NCBI RefSeq assembly: GCF_900104955.1
Contig: NZ_FNSI01000001.1
Span: 2,328,001-2,392,000, forward strand
Length of the DNA: 64,000 bases
Source of the DNA: Beijerinckia sp. 28-YEA-48
GTDB lineage: Bacteria > Pseudomonadota > Alphaproteobacteria > Rhizobiales > Beijerinckiaceae
Reading direction: 5' to 3'
This document shows, one piece after another, positions 1-7,701 of this stretch (within the stretch, counting starts at the first letter, position 1; each line of letters starts with the position of its first letter). The notes below the pieces were generated by a model. That model did not search any database. It was not told the DNA's origin and saw only the letters and a list, made by a program, of their open reading frames with translations. The position numbers and the translations under genes were made by a program.

Positions 1-517
1 AGGATGAAAAAGCGGCCCGTCCGCGCGCCCGTGAGAGTTCGCTGATGTAGGCGGCCGCGACTGGCATTTCGCCCCCGACGCCGATGCCCTGCACCAAGCG
101 GCAAGCAAAGAGCCAAGGCAGGCTGCCGGCAAAGACGCAGACAATCCCCATCACCGACATGATCGCGGTCGCGATCGCAGCGCTGGGGATACGGCCCCTG
201 CTCTCGGCGAAGCGGCTGAAGAAAAGCGCGCCGACCAACTGCCCAACATAGCTCGCACCGATCAGCCAGCCCACGTCAACCGGGCTCAACTGCCAGAGCT
301 TGACCAGGATCGGCATGGCGAAAGCAAGCGACAGGGCGTCGAAGGCGTCAAGAAAAGTCGCCGAGCCCATGAGGATGCGCGAGCGCCGATGCCAGGGCGA
401 GAACGGAATATGTTCAAATCGGGTGATGAGGCGCGCCGCTTCGGGCGATTGATCGATGCTCGTCTTATCAACACCGGCCGTCGGCGCGATGTCCGACACT
501 ATGGCCTGAGCCTGCAT
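1..517 (-). CDS. MFS transporter, 3' part cut by window edge
   Basis: This reading frame opens at an ATG at 515-517 and runs off the left edge, giving about 172 residues. After a soluble N-terminus of about 45 residues it shows the first membrane segments of a major facilitator carrier: a helix containing FLDAFDALSLAFAMP, a second with GWLIGASYVGQLVGALFF, the loop motif RFAESRGR (the MFS motif A region between helices 2 and 3), and a later helix with RLVQGIGVGGEMPVAAAYISE. The GVGGE motif and the F-D-x-F/D helix 1 are typical of the sugar/aromatic-acid:H+ symporter branches of the MFS. It lies 160 bp downstream of a NicC-like monooxygenase on the same strand, so it may import the same aromatic acid. 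Substrate is inferred from context only. Confidence 0.8.
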   Translation of the reverse strand, partial: MQAQAIVSDIAPTAGVDKTSIDQSPEAARLITRFEHIPFSPWHRRSRILMGSATFLDAFDALSLAFAMPILVKLWQLSPVDVGWLIGASYVGQLVGALFFSRFAESRGRIPSAAIATAIMSVMGIVCVFAGSLPWLFACRLVQGIGVGGEMPVAAAYISELSRARGRAAFSS

Positions 518-619
518 TGTTCACTCCCGCATTTCTCGTCTGATGAGATCGAGACGGCGGCAATACATGCGGACTCTGCTGCTCCGCTTATTCATATCGT
601 CGTCGACGTTACTTGATCG

Positions 620-657
620 TCGACGCGACGCGGATGCTTAGCCCCGCGTCGCGTCGA
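620..657. terminator. 14-bp perfect inverted repeat between monooxygenase and MFS genes
   Basis: The arms at 620-633 and 644-657 are perfectly complementary (core CGACGCGACGCGG) around a 10-nt loop. It sits after the stop of the monooxygenase gene and before the MFS gene. There is no T-run on either strand, so it may be a processing or attenuation hairpin rather than a classical intrinsic terminator. Confidence 0.45.
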
Positions 658-677
658 GCAATGGTCGTTGGCTGCGC

Positions 678-1835
678 TCAGCTCGCCATCGTCAATTGGT
701 CGGCGTCCACCAGAGGCACATTCCAGGCGTCATAGCCGTAGAGCCAGGACGGATCGTCATTGCCTTGCGCCATCCAAGTGTTGGCGCTCGAAATTTCCTG
801 GATGCGCGACGTGCGCGGTTTGCGATTGGCCTCGTAGCGACGGAAAGCGCCTTCGATATCATCGTTGTCGACGCCATCAAGACAGCGCGCGAGGACCGCC
901 GCGTCCTCGATCGAGGTCGCCGCGCCTTGCGCCATATAGGGCGTCATCGGATGGCAAGCATCGCCCATCAAAGCGACGCGACCGACGCTCCAATACGGCA
1001 GAGGCTCGCGTTCGAGGATCGCCCATTTGTGACAGTCCGGGCAGGCTTCGAGCACCATGCGCACTTCGGGATGGAAGCCTTCGTAAGCAGCGCGCAATTC
1101 ATGCACATCGCCCTTGGTCGACCAGCTTTCCTGGGTCATCCATTCGGTTGTTTCAGGTACGCTGGTGACGAAGTAGAGCTCGCTGCGATCGGCCGCCGTG
1201 TAATAGATCACGATGTGACGATCCGGCCCCCACCACTTGGTGCGTGACGGCGCGATCTCGCCGCTCATCAAATTGCTCTTGAAGACGGCGCGATAGGCGA
1301 TGCGGCCCTTATGGATCGGCGCATCCGGCCCGACGATGAGACTGCGGACCAACGAATGAACGCCATCGGCGCCGATCACGGCATCGGCCTGCGCTTTGCT
1401 GCCATCGGCGAAGGCGAGCGTAACGCCCTTGCCCGATTGATCCAGGCCGACCAGCTTTTTGTTGAGGTGGATAATGTCGGACGGCAGGGTCGAGACCAGC
1501 GCCTCATGCAGATCGGCGCGATGCATGCAGAGGAAGGGCGCACCATAGGCGCTTTCGGGCATCGGCAGTTCGCGCTTGATTTCGCCCGTATCCCAAACGC
1601 GGTTCAAATGCGAATAGGGCTCGAAGGCGATCTTGCGCAGACGCTCTTCGATGCCGATGCCGCGCAAGACGCGCGATGCATTCGGCAGCATCTGAATGCC
1701 GGCGCCAACGCGCAGGAATTGATGCGCCTGCTCATAAACCTGAACGTCTACACCAACCTGGCGCAGCGTCGCCGCTGCGGCCAGGCCGCCCATGCCGGCG
1801 CCAACGATTGCGATAGTGGGACGGCTACGTGCCAT
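678..1835 (-). CDS. nicC: FAD-dependent aromatic monooxygenase, 6-hydroxynicotinate 3-monooxygenase (NicC)-like
   Basis: A 385-residue class A flavin monooxygenase. It has the N-terminal dinucleotide fold IAIVGAGMGGLAAAATL with the acidic ribose ligand in VYEQ, the GADGVHS (DG) motif near residue 155, and the FAD-binding GDACHPMTPYMAQGA motif near residue 290. Internal stretches such as KWWGPDRHIVIYYT and the C-terminal ANTWMAQGNDDPSWLYGYD match what I recall of Pseudomonas NicC, which decarboxylates and hydroxylates 6-hydroxynicotinate to 2,5-dihydroxypyridine. Salicylate hydroxylase is the close alternative. The ATG is preceded by GAGGAG at good spacing. A LysR gene diverges from it. No 2,5-dihydroxypyridine dioxygenase (nicX) is visible in the window, so the exact substrate is inferred. 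Confidence 0.75.
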   Translation of the reverse strand: MARSRPTIAIVGAGMGGLAAAATLRQVGVDVQVYEQAHQFLRVGAGIQMLPNASRVLRGIGIEERLRKIAFEPYSHLNRVWDTGEIKRELPMPESAYGAPFLCMHRADLHEALVSTLPSDIIHLNKKLVGLDQSGKGVTLAFADGSKAQADAVIGADGVHSLVRSLIVGPDAPIHKGRIAYRAVFKSNLMSGEIAPSRTKWWGPDRHIVIYYTAADRSELYFVTSVPETTEWMTQESWSTKGDVHELRAAYEGFHPEVRMVLEACPDCHKWAILEREPLPYWSVGRVALMGDACHPMTPYMAQGAATSIEDAAVLARCLDGVDNDDIEGAFRRYEANRKPRTSRIQEISSANTWMAQGNDDPSWLYGYDAWNVPLVDADQLTMAS

Positions 1836-1945
1836 TGGGAGCTCCTCTCTAAATCCTTCTGAGGACGAAGATGCTCTGGCCTTATAGAAATGTAAAATAT
1901 ATATATTATTCTACTCAAGAACTTTAAAAATACATGAGAGCCAAT
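1836..1945. promoter_or_regulatory. Divergent AT-rich promoter region, monooxygenase/LysR
   Basis: This 110-bp spacer between divergent genes contains a strongly AT-rich tract (about 1883-1935) unlike the surrounding GC-rich DNA. It is the expected place for both promoters and a LysR binding site. A weak dyad with TAGAA and TTCTA arms brackets the AT tract, but no clear T-N11-A box can be fixed by eye. Confidence 0.4.
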
Positions 1946-2854
1946 ATGGATCTTCGCCATTTGCGTTATTTCGTGGCTGTCGCCGAGGAGGGCAGCATGA
2001 CCCGGGCGGCCGAACGGCTCGGCATCCAGCAGCCGCCGCTGGGCCAGCAGATACGTAATCTCGAAGAGGAACTCGGCGTCCAATTGTTCGATCGCCGGCC
2101 GCGCCAGATCGCCCTGAGTGCGACGGGTGCCTTTTTCGTCGAAGAAGCGCGGGCCGTGCTGCGCCATGCGGCCGAGGCGGCTCAGCGTGTGCGGCGGTTC
2201 GATCGCGGCGAAATCGGCCATCTCAATATCGGCCTCACCAGTTCGGCCTCGCTGCATCCGATGACGCCGAAGATCCTGCGCGGCTTTCACCAGACCTATC
2301 CGCAAGCCGAAGTTTCGGTCCGCGAAAGCGAGACCTATGAATTGATCCTCGCCTTGCGGGAGGGCCGGATCGATGCGGCCTTCCTGCACATTTCAACCGA
2401 TCGCTATGCGGACCTGGAGAGCCACGTCCTTTCCCGCGAAGAGATGATGGCGGTGGTGCCGATCGACCATCCGTTGACGCAGTATCGCAAGCCCCTGGAC
2501 TGGCCACGCCTGCTGGAAGAGGACTTCGTCATCTACCGACGCACCGACGGGCCCGGCATTTTCGATGGTATTCTCGAGACCGTCGCGGCATTCGGCGGCC
2601 AGATGAAGATCGTCGGTGAAGTGAGCCGACTGATCGGCGCCATCAATCTCGTCGCGGCGGGACGCGGCATTTCGATCGTTCCCGTGACCATGCGCGCGTT
2701 GCATCCTGAAACGGTGGCCTATCTGCCGCTCGCCGCCGGCGTGCTGCAGCCCCTGCCGTTCTATATGGCCCACAAGAAGCAGCTGGACCTTGCGATCATC
2801 GCCAACTTCGTCGCGCAAACCCTGGCCATCTCATCGCAAACCGATGGCGCTTAA
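1946..2854 (+). CDS. LysR-family transcriptional regulator
   Basis: A 302-residue LysR regulator. The winged helix-turn-helix covers about residues 1-60 (MDLRHLRYFVAVAEEGSMTR followed by AAERLGIQQPPLGQQIRNLE), and the rest is the periplasmic-binding-protein-like effector domain. The opening MDLRHLRYFVAVAEE and the QQPPLGQQIR recognition helix resemble the BenM/CatM/CatR group that responds to aromatic acids or muconate-like intermediates. I chose the ATG at 1946 because GAGAG lies five bases upstream; an in-frame ATG at 1934 would add four residues. It diverges from the NicC-like gene, which is its most likely target. Confidence 0.85.
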   Translation: MDLRHLRYFVAVAEEGSMTRAAERLGIQQPPLGQQIRNLEEELGVQLFDRRPRQIALSATGAFFVEEARAVLRHAAEAAQRVRRFDRGEIGHLNIGLTSSASLHPMTPKILRGFHQTYPQAEVSVRESETYELILALREGRIDAAFLHISTDRYADLESHVLSREEMMAVVPIDHPLTQYRKPLDWPRLLEEDFVIYRRTDGPGIFDGILETVAAFGGQMKIVGEVSRLIGAINLVAAGRGISIVPVTMRALHPETVAYLPLAAGVLQPLPFYMAHKKQLDLAIIANFVAQTLAISSQTDGA

Positions 2855-2870
2855 CCGCGTTCGGTTAAGC
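2849..2870. terminator. Bidirectional terminator hairpin containing both stop codons
   Basis: GCTTAACCG and CGGTTAAGC form a perfect 9-bp stem around a CGTT loop. The TAA of the LysR gene (2852-2854) lies in one arm and the TAA of the convergent gene (2865-2867) in the other. Confidence 0.5.
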
Positions 2871-4010
2871 CAGCGCCTTACCATAGATGCGATAGGTCTT
2901 GGCCGGCGGACCAGCGGCAAGCTCCGCCAGCGCCTTCATCGGCCGATTGACGTCGAGCACCCAGGAGAACTCGACCCAATCCATCGGATGGTCCCGCTCT
3001 TCCTGGAGGAAATCCGATGTCAGCAGAGCCAGCATGGCCGCAGCCATCGGCGTGCCTTGCACTTCGCGCCGCAATCCCATCAAGGGAATGCGCGCCGACC
3101 GCCCCTGCTCCCGCCACAACCACCAGGCCAGTTTCGCCCAGTTGAACGGCAACAGGCGCCCATCGAAGGACGCTGTCGCTTCGTTGATGTTGGGCAAAGC
3201 GATCATCACGCCAACCGCTTTGCCTTTGTACATAACCATACGGCCGTACTTGGAGCGAAAGAACAGCTTCATCTCACCGATCATCGCATCGATCTCGGCG
3301 TCGCTGAACGGCACGAAGCCCCAATTGTCGTGCCAGGCATCATTGAAAATATCGATCAGCGTCAGCACTTCCTGGCGGAAATTCTTGGTGTCGATCGGGC
3401 GCACGCTAACGTCGGGGGATTTCTTCGCCATGGCCGCCAGGCGCAACAGCCGATCGGGCATTTTTGACGGCTCAAAACGATAGGCGTGCGTGTCCATACT
3501 CTTGGTCAAGCCGGCCTTCTCCAAGAGACCGGGCATCCAGGCGGTGGCGTGGGTCATCATGATGGCGGGCGGCGAATCAAAGCCCGCGATCAGCAGCCCG
3601 CACTCCTGGTTGATGGAAAAATTGAACGGCCCTTCCATGCGCTGCATGCCACGCGCCTTCAGCCAGTCACCGGCCGTTGCGACCAGCGCATCCGTCGCTT
3701 CCTGATCATCCAGGCAATCGAAGAACCCAAAATGGCCGGTGGCATTGGGGTGGCTTTCGAGATAGCGGCGATTGACCTGGGCGGTGATGCGCCCGACCGG
3801 CGTCGCGCCACGATAAGCGACGAAGAGCTGCACGTCCGAGAAGGCGAAGAACGGATTGGTTTTTGGCGTGATACGCTGCTTTTCGATGAAGTGCAGCGGC
3901 GCCACCCAGGCCGGATCGTCGCGGTAGATGGTATGCGGCAGCATCAGCCAGTCATTGCGTTGCGTCGGAGTCGTGACCGCAATCACACGCACCGGATCAG
4001 CCATCGTCAT
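2865..4010 (-). CDS. GNAT-fold N-acyltransferase-like protein in an acyl-lipid operon
   Basis: A 381-residue soluble protein, last gene of a four-gene operon (ACP, ketoacyl synthase, SDR, this gene). It has N-terminal stretches typical of acetyltransferase-like proteins (FVAYRGATPVGRITAQVNR near residue 65) and a second GNAT-like segment (YGRMVMYKGKAVGVMIALPNINEA) near residue 235. This gives the two-lobed arrangement of large GNAT proteins, including families often misnamed dATP pyrophosphohydrolase. Bacterial ceramide synthases also belong to this superfamily, which fits an N-acyltransferase using an acyl chain carried by the neighbouring ACP, but no catalytic residue can be assigned by eye. 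The ATG follows AAAGGA. The gene is 12 bp from the SDR gene and shares a terminator with the convergent LysR gene. Confidence 0.6.
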   Translation of the reverse strand: MTMADPVRVIAVTTPTQRNDWLMLPHTIYRDDPAWVAPLHFIEKQRITPKTNPFFAFSDVQLFVAYRGATPVGRITAQVNRRYLESHPNATGHFGFFDCLDDQEATDALVATAGDWLKARGMQRMEGPFNFSINQECGLLIAGFDSPPAIMMTHATAWMPGLLEKAGLTKSMDTHAYRFEPSKMPDRLLRLAAMAKKSPDVSVRPIDTKNFRQEVLTLIDIFNDAWHDNWGFVPFSDAEIDAMIGEMKLFFRSKYGRMVMYKGKAVGVMIALPNINEATASFDGRLLPFNWAKLAWWLWREQGRSARIPLMGLRREVQGTPMAAAMLALLTSDFLQEERDHPMDWVEFSWVLDVNRPMKALAELAAGPPAKTYRIYGKALA

Positions 4011-4022
4011 AGGGATAGTCCT

Positions 4023-4796
4023 TTACCAAACATCCTTGGCGCGAAAGCGCATCAGGATGAAATCCACCGCCCGTGTAGGCAGCAATCGCGCCAAACCGAT
4101 GGCAAAGCGAAACTGCCAGGGAAAAATCAATTCCCCTTTTCCCGCCGCGATCGCTGACTGAATGACGCGTGCTGCTTTTTCGGCACTCCACAGAAATGGA
4201 CGGTGGAATGGCAAGGAGGCACTCATGGCCGTTTCGACATAGCCGGGGCTGACCACCGTGACTCGAATGCCACGCGGCTTGAGCAAGCGGCGCAGCGCCT
4301 CGCCATAGGTGGTCGCCGCGGCTTTCGAAGCCGAATAAGACGGCGAATCCGGCAGACCGAGAAAGCCTGCCACCGAGCTGATGATGGCGATCGCCCCTGT
4401 GCCACGGGCGATAAAGCGCGGCAGCAGCGGTGTCAGCGTATTGACCACGCCGATGCTGTTGACCTCGATCACCTGTCGCGCCACGGCGCCCGGCTCTGCC
4501 TGATCCTTGGTCAAGGTGCCGGCGCCACCGATGCCGGCATTGGCGATGAGGAGATCGACGGGACGCTCATCGTCGATGCTTTCGAGCCAGCGTTGCAGCG
4601 CATCGGCCTCCGTCACATCGCAGATGCCGATCGCCACTTCCGCGCCGGCGGCGCGACAAGCACTGGCTGTGACTTCCAAACGAGCAACATTGCGGCCGCA
4701 GAGGCTCAGCCGCGTGCCGCTTTGCGCATAAGCCTGCGCCAGGGCAGCACCAATACCGCCGCCAGCTCCGGTGATCACGACGTGGCGGAACGGCAT
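4023..4796 (-). CDS. Short-chain dehydrogenase/reductase
   Basis: A 257-residue classical SDR. The cofactor motif GAGGGIGAALA is near the N-terminus, NAG(IGGAG) near residue 90, and the catalytic Ser-Tyr-Lys set is visible in SSVAGFLGLPDSPSYSASKAA (S..YxxxK). A basic residue after the first strand (CGRNVARLE) favours NADPH. Together with the upstream ketoacyl synthase and ACP it would reduce a beta-ketoacyl product. The C-terminus FRFAIGLARLLPTRAVDFIL is hydrophobic and may touch the membrane, as in some lipid-modifying SDRs. The ATG at 4796 is used; a TTG at 4805 is an alternative. The gap to the ketoacyl synthase gene is 12 bp. Confidence 0.8.
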   Translation of the reverse strand: MPFRHVVITGAGGGIGAALAQAYAQSGTRLSLCGRNVARLEVTASACRAAGAEVAIGICDVTEADALQRWLESIDDERPVDLLIANAGIGGAGTLTKDQAEPGAVARQVIEVNSIGVVNTLTPLLPRFIARGTGAIAIISSVAGFLGLPDSPSYSASKAAATTYGEALRRLLKPRGIRVTVVSPGYVETAMSASLPFHRPFLWSAEKAARVIQSAIAAGKGELIFPWQFRFAIGLARLLPTRAVDFILMRFRAKDVW

Positions 4797-4808
4797 GGAG
4801 CTCAAGCC

Positions 4809-6023
4809 CTAAGCCTGTGCGCGGGCGAAGGCGAGCGAGACATTGAGACCGCCAAAGGCAAAGGAATTGGACAAGGCCATCTCGATGTCGCGACGGCGCG
4901 GTTCGTTCGGCGTCGCATCGACGTCGCATTCGGGATCGGCCGAGACGAAATTGACCGTCGGAGGAATCAATCCGGTCTGCAGCGCAGCGATCGTCGCCAT
5001 GGCTTCCAGGGCACCGGACGCACCCATGGCATGGCCGATAATCGACTTGGTGGCCGACACCGAAATACGCTCGCGGTTGCCACTGAAAATCTCATTGATG
5101 GCGCTCGACTCGGCGCGGTCGTTGGCGACTGTTCCAGTGCCATGGGCGTTGACATAGCCGACCTGATCAGGCGCGAAGCCAGCATCCGCCAAAGCACCGC
5201 GCATCGCCATCGCCATACCGCTGCTGTCAGGCGCGATCAGATCGCCCGCATCGCTCGACATGCCACCACCGGCCAGATGGGCAAGCGGCTTGACGCCACG
5301 CGCCGCCGCCTGGCCCGCCCGTTCCAACACCAGCACACCGGCCCCCTCGCCGATGATCAGGCCTTTACGTCCGCTCGAGAACGGTCGGCAGGTTTCCGGC
5401 GAAACCGCGCGCAGGACATCCCAAACCTTGAAGTAGGATGGATAACCGCAGGAATCTGTGCCGCCGACGATGGCCACATCGACCAGTCCGGCGCGGATCA
5501 TCATCATCCCCATCATGACCGCATGGTTGGTCGAGGCGCAGGCGCTCGAGACACCAAACACCGGGCCGCGGGCGCCGACCTCCTTGGCGATGCGACTCGC
5601 CGGCGCGTTCGACATCGACATGGGAATGGTCAGCGGGCGTGGCTTGCGCTGTTCCAGGTAGATTCTCTGATAGCCCTCTTCGAGGACGTCGCCGCCGCCA
5701 TTGGCCGTACCGATGATGACGGCAATGCGGGCGGGATCGATCCCAGCATCAGTCAGTTTCGCCTCCGCTATGGCCTGGCGGCCGGCCACCGCGGCGAACT
5801 GAGAGAAGCGATCGAGATTGCCGAGGGTCCGCTCGTCGAAATGGGCGCTGGCGTCGAAATTGCGGATCATCGCGCCCATGGTGAAGCGCAGTTCGTTGCA
5901 GATATCGGTGATATCGCCAATCATCGTCCGCCCCGACATGATGGTCGAGGTGAAGTCCGCGATCGAGAAGCCGGCGCTACTGACCACGCCCCGGCCGGTG
6001 ACATCGACCCAGTTAGGGTTCAT
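4809..6023 (-). CDS. Beta-ketoacyl-ACP synthase (KAS II type)
   Basis: A 404-residue thiolase-fold condensing enzyme. The Cys-His-His set is visible: nucleophile in GVSSACASTNHA (about residue 168), first His in YVNAHGTGT (about 305), second His in TKSIIGHAMGASG (about 340). The C-terminal NSFAFGGLNVSLAF is the usual GFGG-type loop. It condenses malonyl-ACP with an acyl primer. Its start overlaps the end of the ACP gene by four bases (ATGA), so the pair is probably translationally coupled and dedicated to one another. Because this is an ACP-SDR-GNAT operon rather than the fab locus, it is probably a special-purpose lipid synthase. Confidence 0.88.
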   Translation of the reverse strand: MNPNWVDVTGRGVVSSAGFSIADFTSTIMSGRTMIGDITDICNELRFTMGAMIRNFDASAHFDERTLGNLDRFSQFAAVAGRQAIAEAKLTDAGIDPARIAVIIGTANGGGDVLEEGYQRIYLEQRKPRPLTIPMSMSNAPASRIAKEVGARGPVFGVSSACASTNHAVMMGMMMIRAGLVDVAIVGGTDSCGYPSYFKVWDVLRAVSPETCRPFSSGRKGLIIGEGAGVLVLERAGQAAARGVKPLAHLAGGGMSSDAGDLIAPDSSGMAMAMRGALADAGFAPDQVGYVNAHGTGTVANDRAESSAINEIFSGNRERISVSATKSIIGHAMGASGALEAMATIAALQTGLIPPTVNFVSADPECDVDATPNEPRRRDIEMALSNSFAFGGLNVSLAFARAQA

Positions 6024-6286
6024 GCGTTGATCTTCTTATCGGCCGGGACGAAATCGATCAGCGCGTTGACGAAATCACCCACGGTGGCGAATTTCGCGTC
6101 CGGCGCCATGTCCACAGTCGCGCCATATTCTTCCTCGACCTTGAAGATCACGTGGATCACATCGATCGAATCGATCTTGACCCCTTCAAGTGGCGTATCC
6201 ATCGCAAACTGTGTGGACTTGTCCTGCATTTCGGACCGCATAAAGCCCATGATGCGCTGAGCAATTTCTGCACGCGTTTCAGCCAA
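6020..6286 (-). CDS. Acyl carrier protein
   Basis: An 88-residue ACP. The phosphopantetheine attachment serine is in KIDSIDVIHVIF (DSI in place of the common DSL), followed by the acidic recognition helix (KVEEEYG) and the VGDFVNALIDFV helix. I placed the start at the TTG at 6286 because a perfect AGGAGG lies six bases upstream; longer upstream frames would add sequence without family resemblance. It is the first gene of the lipid operon and overlaps the ketoacyl synthase gene by four bases. It differs from a housekeeping AcpP in the DSI motif and in its context. Confidence 0.85.
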   Translation of the reverse strand: MAETRAEIAQRIMGFMRSEMQDKSTQFAMDTPLEGVKIDSIDVIHVIFKVEEEYGATVDMAPDAKFATVGDFVNALIDFVPADKKINA

Positions 6287-6896
6287 GTCCAACCTCCTAG
6301 TTCCGCCACCGTAGGTCCGCCTGGGGTGCGTCCGACGGCCGCATCCCAAGTGTTCTATAACCCTTATGAAATCAAATCTCCAAGGGCTCAACCCCGTAGC
6401 ACCGTAGGTTGCGGTTGAGAGCAGATTCTCACTGGAATCTTGTCATAATACACGGAAATCGATGAGGTTTTGGGTTCCCAAATCGAATTGTGGAAGACCA
6501 TCGTGAACCGCTTGATCGGCTCTCCCGGAAGCCTCGATTTTGGGGCCGCCTCACCGGCCACAGCACAGCTGCATGATTTTCGGTCAGACGATCAAACCGG
6601 CTAAATGCCGCCCAGGCCACGCTTTCGTCGTGCTCTCCCAGCAGCCTAGACCAAGCTGCCACCTATAGCTCGTATAACGAGAATCATATTCCGCGCCGGC
6701 GCGTCGCCACAGATCTGTGCATCTGCACAAATTTTCACGCTGACCCGCGCTAATTTTGTGGGGATTGGCCAAGGAAGATGCGCTCCCATCGGCGCACCAG
6801 GCCCAGCCGTTTGTTTCTGCTGAACCTTTGCTGTTGGCACGCGACATGCTCCCGCAGTGCACACGGCATGCGTGCCATGCAACAGCGGAGTGTGGA
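6287..6896. other. 610-bp divergent spacer, ACP operon / ABC importer operon
   Basis: No convincing gene is present. It must hold the promoters of both flanking operons. One operator-like dyad is visible at 6669-6681 (CTCGT-ATA-ACGAG), about 215 bp upstream of the ATPase start. An in-frame ATG at 6846 could extend the ATPase N-terminus, but the extra residues do not look like ABC protein. Confidence 0.4.
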
Positions 6897-7676
6897 TTGA
6901 GCCAGCCAAAGCTCGCGATCAACAATGTTTCCATGGTGTTCAACACCAATGGCCAGGAATTCGTGGCCCTAGCGCCGGTCAACCTTGATGTGCCGGCTGG
7001 TCGTTTCATCTCACTCATCGGCCCTTCGGGCTGCGGCAAGAGCACGCTCTTTAACATTATCGCCGGCTTGCAAGCTCCAACCGAAGGCCGCGTGCTGATC
7101 GACGGACAGGACGCCACCGGCCTCATCGGCCAGGTCGGCTATATGCTGCAGAAGGATCTGCTGCTGCCATGGCGCACGGTTCTCGACAATGTCATCCTTG
7201 GCATGGAGATCCGGGGCGTGCCGACGAAAGAGGCGCGCGATCGCGCCTTGCCGATGTTGCTGCGTTATGGCCTCGCCGGGTTCGAACATGCCTTCCCCTC
7301 ATCTCTGTCCGGCGGCATGCGCCAGCGCGCGGCGCTGCTACGCACACTCCTGATCGACATGGATGTCATCTTGCTGGACGAGCCGTTCGGTGCGCTCGAC
7401 GCACAGACCAAAGGCAAGATGCAGGAATGGCTCCTCACCCTGTTCAACGACTTCGGCCGCACGGTTATCTTCGTCACCCATGATGTTGAGGAGGCGATCT
7501 TCCTATCAGACGACGTCTATGTGATGGCGAGCCGCCCTGGACGCGTCATCGACAAACTGCCTGTCGATCTGCCGCGCCCGCGCGATCGCGCCATCGTCAG
7601 CACGCCCCGCTTCGTCGCCATGAAGAAATATTGCATCGACCTTCTGCACGGCGCCGCCGTGCCGGAAGCCGCCTGA
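6897..7676 (+). CDS. ABC importer ATPase (SsuB/TauB/NrtD type)
   Basis: A 259-residue nucleotide-binding subunit. Walker A is GPSGCGKST, the Q-loop follows in MLQKDLLLPWRT, the signature is LSGGMRQRAALLR, Walker B is VILLDEPFGALDAQT, and the H-loop is FVTHDVEEAIFLSD. The LLPWRTVLDNV segment is typical of nitrate/sulfonate/taurine-type importers. A TTG at 6897 is preferred because CGGAG lies seven bases upstream; an ATG at 6846 gives an atypical N-terminus. It is followed within 26 bp by a permease gene and then by a NMT1-type binding protein, forming a complete importer. Confidence 0.88.
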   Translation: MSQPKLAINNVSMVFNTNGQEFVALAPVNLDVPAGRFISLIGPSGCGKSTLFNIIAGLQAPTEGRVLIDGQDATGLIGQVGYMLQKDLLLPWRTVLDNVILGMEIRGVPTKEARDRALPMLLRYGLAGFEHAFPSSLSGGMRQRAALLRTLLIDMDVILLDEPFGALDAQTKGKMQEWLLTLFNDFGRTVIFVTHDVEEAIFLSDDVYVMASRPGRVIDKLPVDLPRPRDRAIVSTPRFVAMKKYCIDLLHGAAVPEAA

Positions 7677-7701
7677 TCGCGCCAACAGAAAGGGACTCTG
7701 T

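Noticed and set aside
4203..6260. Long + strand open frame (about 685 codons) opposite the SDR and ketoacyl synthase genes
   Set aside because: It mirrors the GC-rich coding pattern of two clear - strand genes, has no family resemblance, and its composition (Arg/His/Gly-rich) is typical of an antisense shadow.
7260..7300. tRNA-like T-loop string GGTTCGAA
   Set aside because: It lies within the ABC ATPase coding sequence and no cloverleaf can be built around it.
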